Assembly: GCA_934045075.1 (NCBI GenBank) | Contig: OW203723.1 | Location: forward strand, 23,959,615 to 24,023,614 | DNA length: 64,000 bases | From: Yponomeuta sedellus | Taxonomy: Eukaryota > Arthropoda > Insecta > Lepidoptera > Yponomeutidae | Reading direction: 5' to 3' | In this document: positions 55,001-61,000 of the stretch, piece by piece | Layout of the letters: every line of letters begins with the position of its first letter | How positions within the stretch are numbered: position 1 is the stretch's first letter | The notes under the pieces: generated by a model | The model's database searches: none | Seen by the model: the letters and a program-made list of their open reading frames with translations, nothing else | What the model was told of the DNA's origin: nothing | Translations under genes and position numbers: made by a program

Positions 55001-58000
55001 GCGCCTGTTGATCAACGGCCGTATTCCCAGGCCATATTGTAACTGCGCCTGTTGATCAACGGCCGTATTCCCAGGCCATATTGTAACTGCGCCTGTTGAT
55101 CAACGGCCGTATTCCCAGGCCATTTTGTAACTGCGCCTGTTGATCAACGGCCGTATTCCCAGGCCATATTGTAACTGCGCCTGTTGATCAACGGCCGTAT
55201 TCCCAGGCCAAATTGTAACTGCGCCTGTTGATCAACGGCCGTATTCCCAGGCCATATTGTAACTGCGCCTGTTGATCAACGGCCGTATTCCCAGGCCATT
55301 TTGCGCTCGGAGAAGTCGACGTACGCCAAGGACGAGTACGACCGGCTGAGGAGCAACAGCTTGGTGCACAGCGCCACGGAGCTGGCCAAGGAGGGGCGGG
55401 TGGCCGCGCTCACCTGCCTGTGGGCACACATCAAGTCGGTGCCCATGAAACTGGGTAAGTCAGTCTAACTTTACAGTTCAATGAACTACAATTCATGATT
55501 TAAAAACCTATTTAGAGGCTAAAAATGTCACCCATGCCGGGATTCGAACCCGCAACCTCTGGCTATCCAGAGGTTGCGGGTTCGAATCCCGGCATGGGTG
55601 AAATTTTTAGCCTCTAAATAGGTTTTTAAATTTGTCCTTAGCACGGGTAAGTGCATTAAAAATAAAAATAGTATATACAATTCATGGTTTAACGACAGTG
55701 TGCGTTGCGGAGGCGATTTACCTATTGATTAAAAATTAGACTGCTACGCAATGTACCTCGAATTGTCACGCGAGGCTTGCCAGTGACGCGGGTCAAAAGG
55801 CTCTAACTCAGGTCGCGACAAAGATGTCTGGATTTAAAGCTAGCTCAATGCATGAGTTCTGGTTTAAAAATAATACTTTAAACTCTTTTTGTTAAGGACC
55901 GCATTGAGAAGACTAAATGCGGAGGTTTTTTGTTGTAATTTTTATTCAATGCGATCTAAATCTTGAAATGGACGCCTATGTTTAACATGTATCGTTGATT
56001 AAGTCAATTCATAAAATCAACTGTCTGTTCTTTTTCCGTTCTCACAGTTCGTTAGGTTAATCCGGCCCGTGATTCCCAGGTGTGCTGGACAAGCTGCCGG
56101 AGACGATAAACCCTTTGGAGTACAAGCACCTTCTGGTGACCCTCATCGGAAACAAGGCACAGTGTCCGGCCAGGGTCGACCAGACCGACGGTGACTGGTG
56201 TCGGAAAGAAATTTTCAGGTAAAACCTTTTTTTATGTAGGATATACACGTCACACTGCAGGGTATAGGCTTTCTCTAAGAATGAGAGAGTGGGCGGTTAC
56301 TACGCGTGCCCGCCGTGAATTGACAATTTGAAGTGCTGAGGTAGTTGAACACCTCAGACACTCAGGTTTCCTCATGATGTTTTCCTTCACTGTTAGCGAG
56401 TGGAATGGCTACTGGAAATCATAAATGTACCACATAAGTTAGAAGACATAGTCATTGGTACATGCCAGGATTCGAACCCACGAACTCGCGATTGAGAAGC
56501 TGGTGTTCTATCGCTCTGCCACCACCGCTCTCTAAGTTAAGTCAACTCGTAAGTTAGTTTCAGGTATTATACACTATATGTAAGATGATATCTGAGCCTC
56601 GATTTTGTTACTTCACTACGGAGAGAAAAGAGAATGAGATCTGCCCGGATCGTGGCAAGTGGCAGACCCTGGTTTCTGTCTACCCGAGGCGTGAGTTTGT
56701 GTTATGTTCAATTTTAAAAATACTCGGTCGGGTCGCGTGACGTTTTATCATACCATTGACGCCTAGAACTTTTGAACCGTGCGCGCGCATAGACTTGAAG
56801 CAGCAATGAAGTACAATCGCCACTTTCGTGCAGCTGTCGTAGTTTTACAATGTGTGGACAGAATCTAGGCCCGGAAATGTATGAGGATAGATACAAATTC
56901 GCCGTCTCGTACGCACACAGGCAGGCCGGGCTTTCAGTATCAATATGTCAATCGATCAGATTATAATACTCTTTGAAGCGATACTTGGACAGAGAGGCGG
57001 ACGGTCGTGTCGGGCCAGTAAGTGTGACACTTGTGAATATTACACTACTTGTTCGCTTACATTGAGGAATTGGGATGATAGCGGCAAGGCTCGGCACATT
57101 CTCGCCTTTCTCAAGGCATATACAAATAGCTAAGCGTTCTGCTCTTCTATTACGTAACTGTCCACTATTACTATTTGACGACTATTTGACGATTCCAAAA
57201 GAAGATGCAAAATATTACAAAATAGATATGTATATGACAGAGTAGGTTAAATCTTCTTTGTCCGTTCTTGCTTTTTCCAGTATTTGTATTCCGAAATTCA
57301 GTGTGTTTATAAAAATCAGTGGAGAAAGAAAAGGAAACGGTTTACTACAATAAAAGAATACACGCCGCATAACAGAACAAATAAAAAATAAACACTATTT
57401 GAAAATTGCAATAAAAAAAAAGAAAACAAAAATCACGGCGTGACTGTTGTATTTACAACAGTCTCAGCAGTCAGAGCTCCTGACTCAGCATACTCTCTTC
57501 CGGCACTTTAGATTCTTAAAAAAGTTTTTAGGGAGTCCTAAATAAATTCCTTTCCCTTCCCAGGTCGATCTGGAGCTCCAACTGGTCGGAAGACGTCACG
57601 CCGGATTCTGAAAACGTATCGCAGCTCAGCGTCACTGGTGAAGAAATCGCTCAATGGTAACGGATACTGCACTTTTCACTATATATTTGACGTATGTCTG
57701 AGAAGAACAGGTCGATCTGACAACCAGTCGAGGCACGTCGTAGACATCACATTGCTGTGACATCACCTCCTTTTAGTTTTATACATTTTTATGCTATATC
57801 TACTTACTGCGCCTCTATAATAAAATCCCTAAACTTGCCTGAAACGCGGTTCAAAAATGTGTTAAGTACACTTTGTGCCAAAAGGGCTACTATAATATAA
57901 AGGATTATTTAGATGACAATGATGTCTGGAATTGAAGCATGTACAATGCATGAGTTCTATACTTTTCTTTTTTTCTCCAAAATTATCAAGATTTTGAAAT

Positions 58001-61000
58001 GGACACCTAGTTTCAATTGTAACGTTCATTAAGATCTCGAATCATTTTGAGTAGCGCCTTCTGGAATACTATCAAATAGTCGCCGCATGCATCGTTTTAG
58101 TAACGCTGCAAGCAATAATGACTCGTATGTCTACTAGCATAAGGCTCATGACATGAAGCTGTTGTACAGTTGTTGCCACGTGCACCGAGGGAAGATACTT
58201 GAGGGAACGTTCGAGAACCCCTGCCGCCGGATATAAATAGCGACCGCCGCGGCGCGCAGTCAGTTTGTACTTCCGAAGAGTAAACTTCGAGCGAACCTAC
58301 CTGCGGAACGAGTGATAACCTACGACCTCAGCGATACTATTGAACTTCGATTGGACCTGCGATTGGAATCTACGTGTGGACTTGCTGAAGACCTGCAGAC
58401 CAGAGTGCTTAGTGCGAGTTTGACAGATCCAATCGAATAACTTTACTACCGCGTTAATCGAGCATTGAGTAGTGAGTATGAGTAAGTTAACCGTTCGAAC
58501 TGGCAAAACGCTGTCACAGTACAACTCGCACTCGCGTTTATTCGTGTTTTGGCTGGTAAACGTGTTCACTTTTCGACGTTCACCATTACAACTCGCACTC
58601 AACAATTTTAATTTCCATACTTGTCGCTAGGTGGCGCTTCCTCGATGCCATAGAAATATGAGTTTACGTAAACGCGTTCGAGTAGTTAAAAAACTTGCAC
58701 TAAGCACTCAGAACCTGCGTGAATGAATCCTAAGAAGTTGTCATTGGCGTTTCACTTCTAAATCTAGAACCCTAGCCCTTATCCTCAGAGCGGGCTCATT
58801 TCCAGGTACGAGAAGCGGTCGCGGCAGATCGCGGCCCGCAGCGGGCTGGCCAGCCACGCGCTGACGCTGGCGGCGCTCGCGCGGCAGTCGCCGGGGCTCA
58901 CGGGACTCGACCGCGTCATGTTCCACCTCACGACCCTCGACACGCTCGTCTACGACATCGGCCTCGAGGACGTCAGCCTCGACGAGGTGGAGAACCTGAC
59001 CGCCTTGGAGACGTGCCACTATTTGATGAAGATGGTGAGCGCTTACGGTGTTTGCTGGCTTATTCGATTTGTATTAATAAGAGTTATAGCTGTGTGAGTT
59101 CTTTGTTTGTTTGTTTCAGTTTCAGCAACTAAGCTTAGATAATTGCGATAGGTGCTATCATGTTTTACGTAGGCGTCTTTAATTTTACTTTTAGCATATT
59201 GTGTACACCTTTAATTGAGGTAGCATTTAGTTATCCTTGGTGCATGTCAATAGTAGGATGTATTAATGTATACCTTGTTGGTGGTCCCTAAATTAAATAA
59301 ATAAATTTCCTTAGAAGATTATACTAATTAACTTAACTTATAAATAGAAAATAGCAGCGCTCGTAGCCCAATCGAAACGAGTGATTACAATAAATCGCTT
59401 GGGTTAAGCAACAGCAGGCGCAGTCAGGTGCTGGATGGGTGACCATCCCGTGACTCACACTAGCGGAATTTTTTCTAACGCTTCCGTGCTTCGCAAGGCA
59501 CTTAAAGCCGTTGGGGCTGAATGTCATGTAAAGGCAGTCGTTAAGCCATGTCAAGAGCCATATGGGCGGCCTGATAACTTCTGTCAAGCCACTGTCTTAA
59601 CATCCAACCCGGACTTGGCCCCTGTGGTGGACGTGGAGGTGGAGTATGGCCTAACCTTCCTGCGATGCAGGAAGAGACCCGTGCCCCAGCAGTGGGGACA
59701 TCCGCGCTACACGATGATCATCATAATTTAGTTTGTTGAATCGATATACTCGTCGTGTCAACCTACAATCACCTGCAATGGTTTCATCGTCGCTCCCTCT
59801 TCTAGACATCCCCGGCCACCTTCGTATCGGACCTGAAGAAATACGTGATCCCGTTCCTCAAGCGCTGCGAGAAGATGACACCGAAGTCCTACGCCGGCCA
59901 GGGCCTCGCCGACTACCTGGAAAGCCTCAGCGTTCTGGATTTGTCCTGGGTTTTGCTGGTGGGTAAAGGATATTTTATTATTAGCAATTGTTGTCGGCTG
60001 CCGTCGATAGATGGCAGTCGTTAAGCCAAGTCAGAGGCCTTAGGGTGGCTTGAAAACTTCTGACAGTAAGACCAGTCACTAGTCTTGCAAGCGTCCACCA
60101 AACCGGACTTTGCTCTCGTGGTGGAGTATAGCCTATACCTTCCTCAGAGAAGACACCCGTGCCCCTCGGTGGGGACATAATGGGTTGATAATGATGATAC
60201 TATGCACTGTATTTATTAATTTGTATGCACTAAAAAGAGTAGCTATTATCTTGTAGTTCTCCAACGAGTTTAAACTAAACGATCATCGATTCTCGTCGCA
60301 CACAGCTGCACGACCGTCTCCCTTCCTCGCGCAAATTCTGCGGTCAGCCAACGAGTTTAATTGCTTTTAGTAATAAGGCCGCCATTTGTACTGTATGCTT
60401 TTATATAATTTCTGTTACTGTAATTTCTGTGTACAATAAAGAATATTCTATCTATCTTAAACTAGACGATCCTCTGTCCTCTTCGCGCAGGCCTATCGTA
60501 CTTGACAGCTGCATAAGCGTCTCCCTTCCTCGCGCAAGTTCTGCAGACATCCAAAGACATGGAACTAAACGATCGCCCGTTCTCATCGCGTAGGCCTATT
60601 AGACTTGACACCTGTACAACCATCTCCCTTCTTCACGCAAGTGCTGTAGTCACCTAGCAAGTTTAAACTAGACAATCACCTATTCTTGTCACGTAGGTCT
60701 ATCGCAAACGCTCGTGGCCTAGCGGAACCGAGTAATTGAAATCAATTACTTGCGTTAAACAACTACAGGCGCGGTCAGGACCATATCGTGACTACCGCTA
60801 GTGGCATTTTTTTCGAGCGCTTCCGTGCTTCGCAAGATACGATAAGCCGTCGGTGCCGGCTGTCCTCATGTAATGGCAGTCGTTAAGCCATGTCAGAGGC
60901 CTCATGGGCGGCTCGATAACTTCTGACAGTAAGGTCCGCCACTGTCTTACAATCCTCCACCGAACCCGACTTGGCTCCTGTGGTGGAGTATGGCCTAACC

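Noticed and set aside
54248..55303. 44-bp array as a CRISPR-like or regulatory array
   Set aside because: Units are contiguous with no distinct spacers, and the genome is eukaryotic. The units are copies of the exon 14 splice junction.
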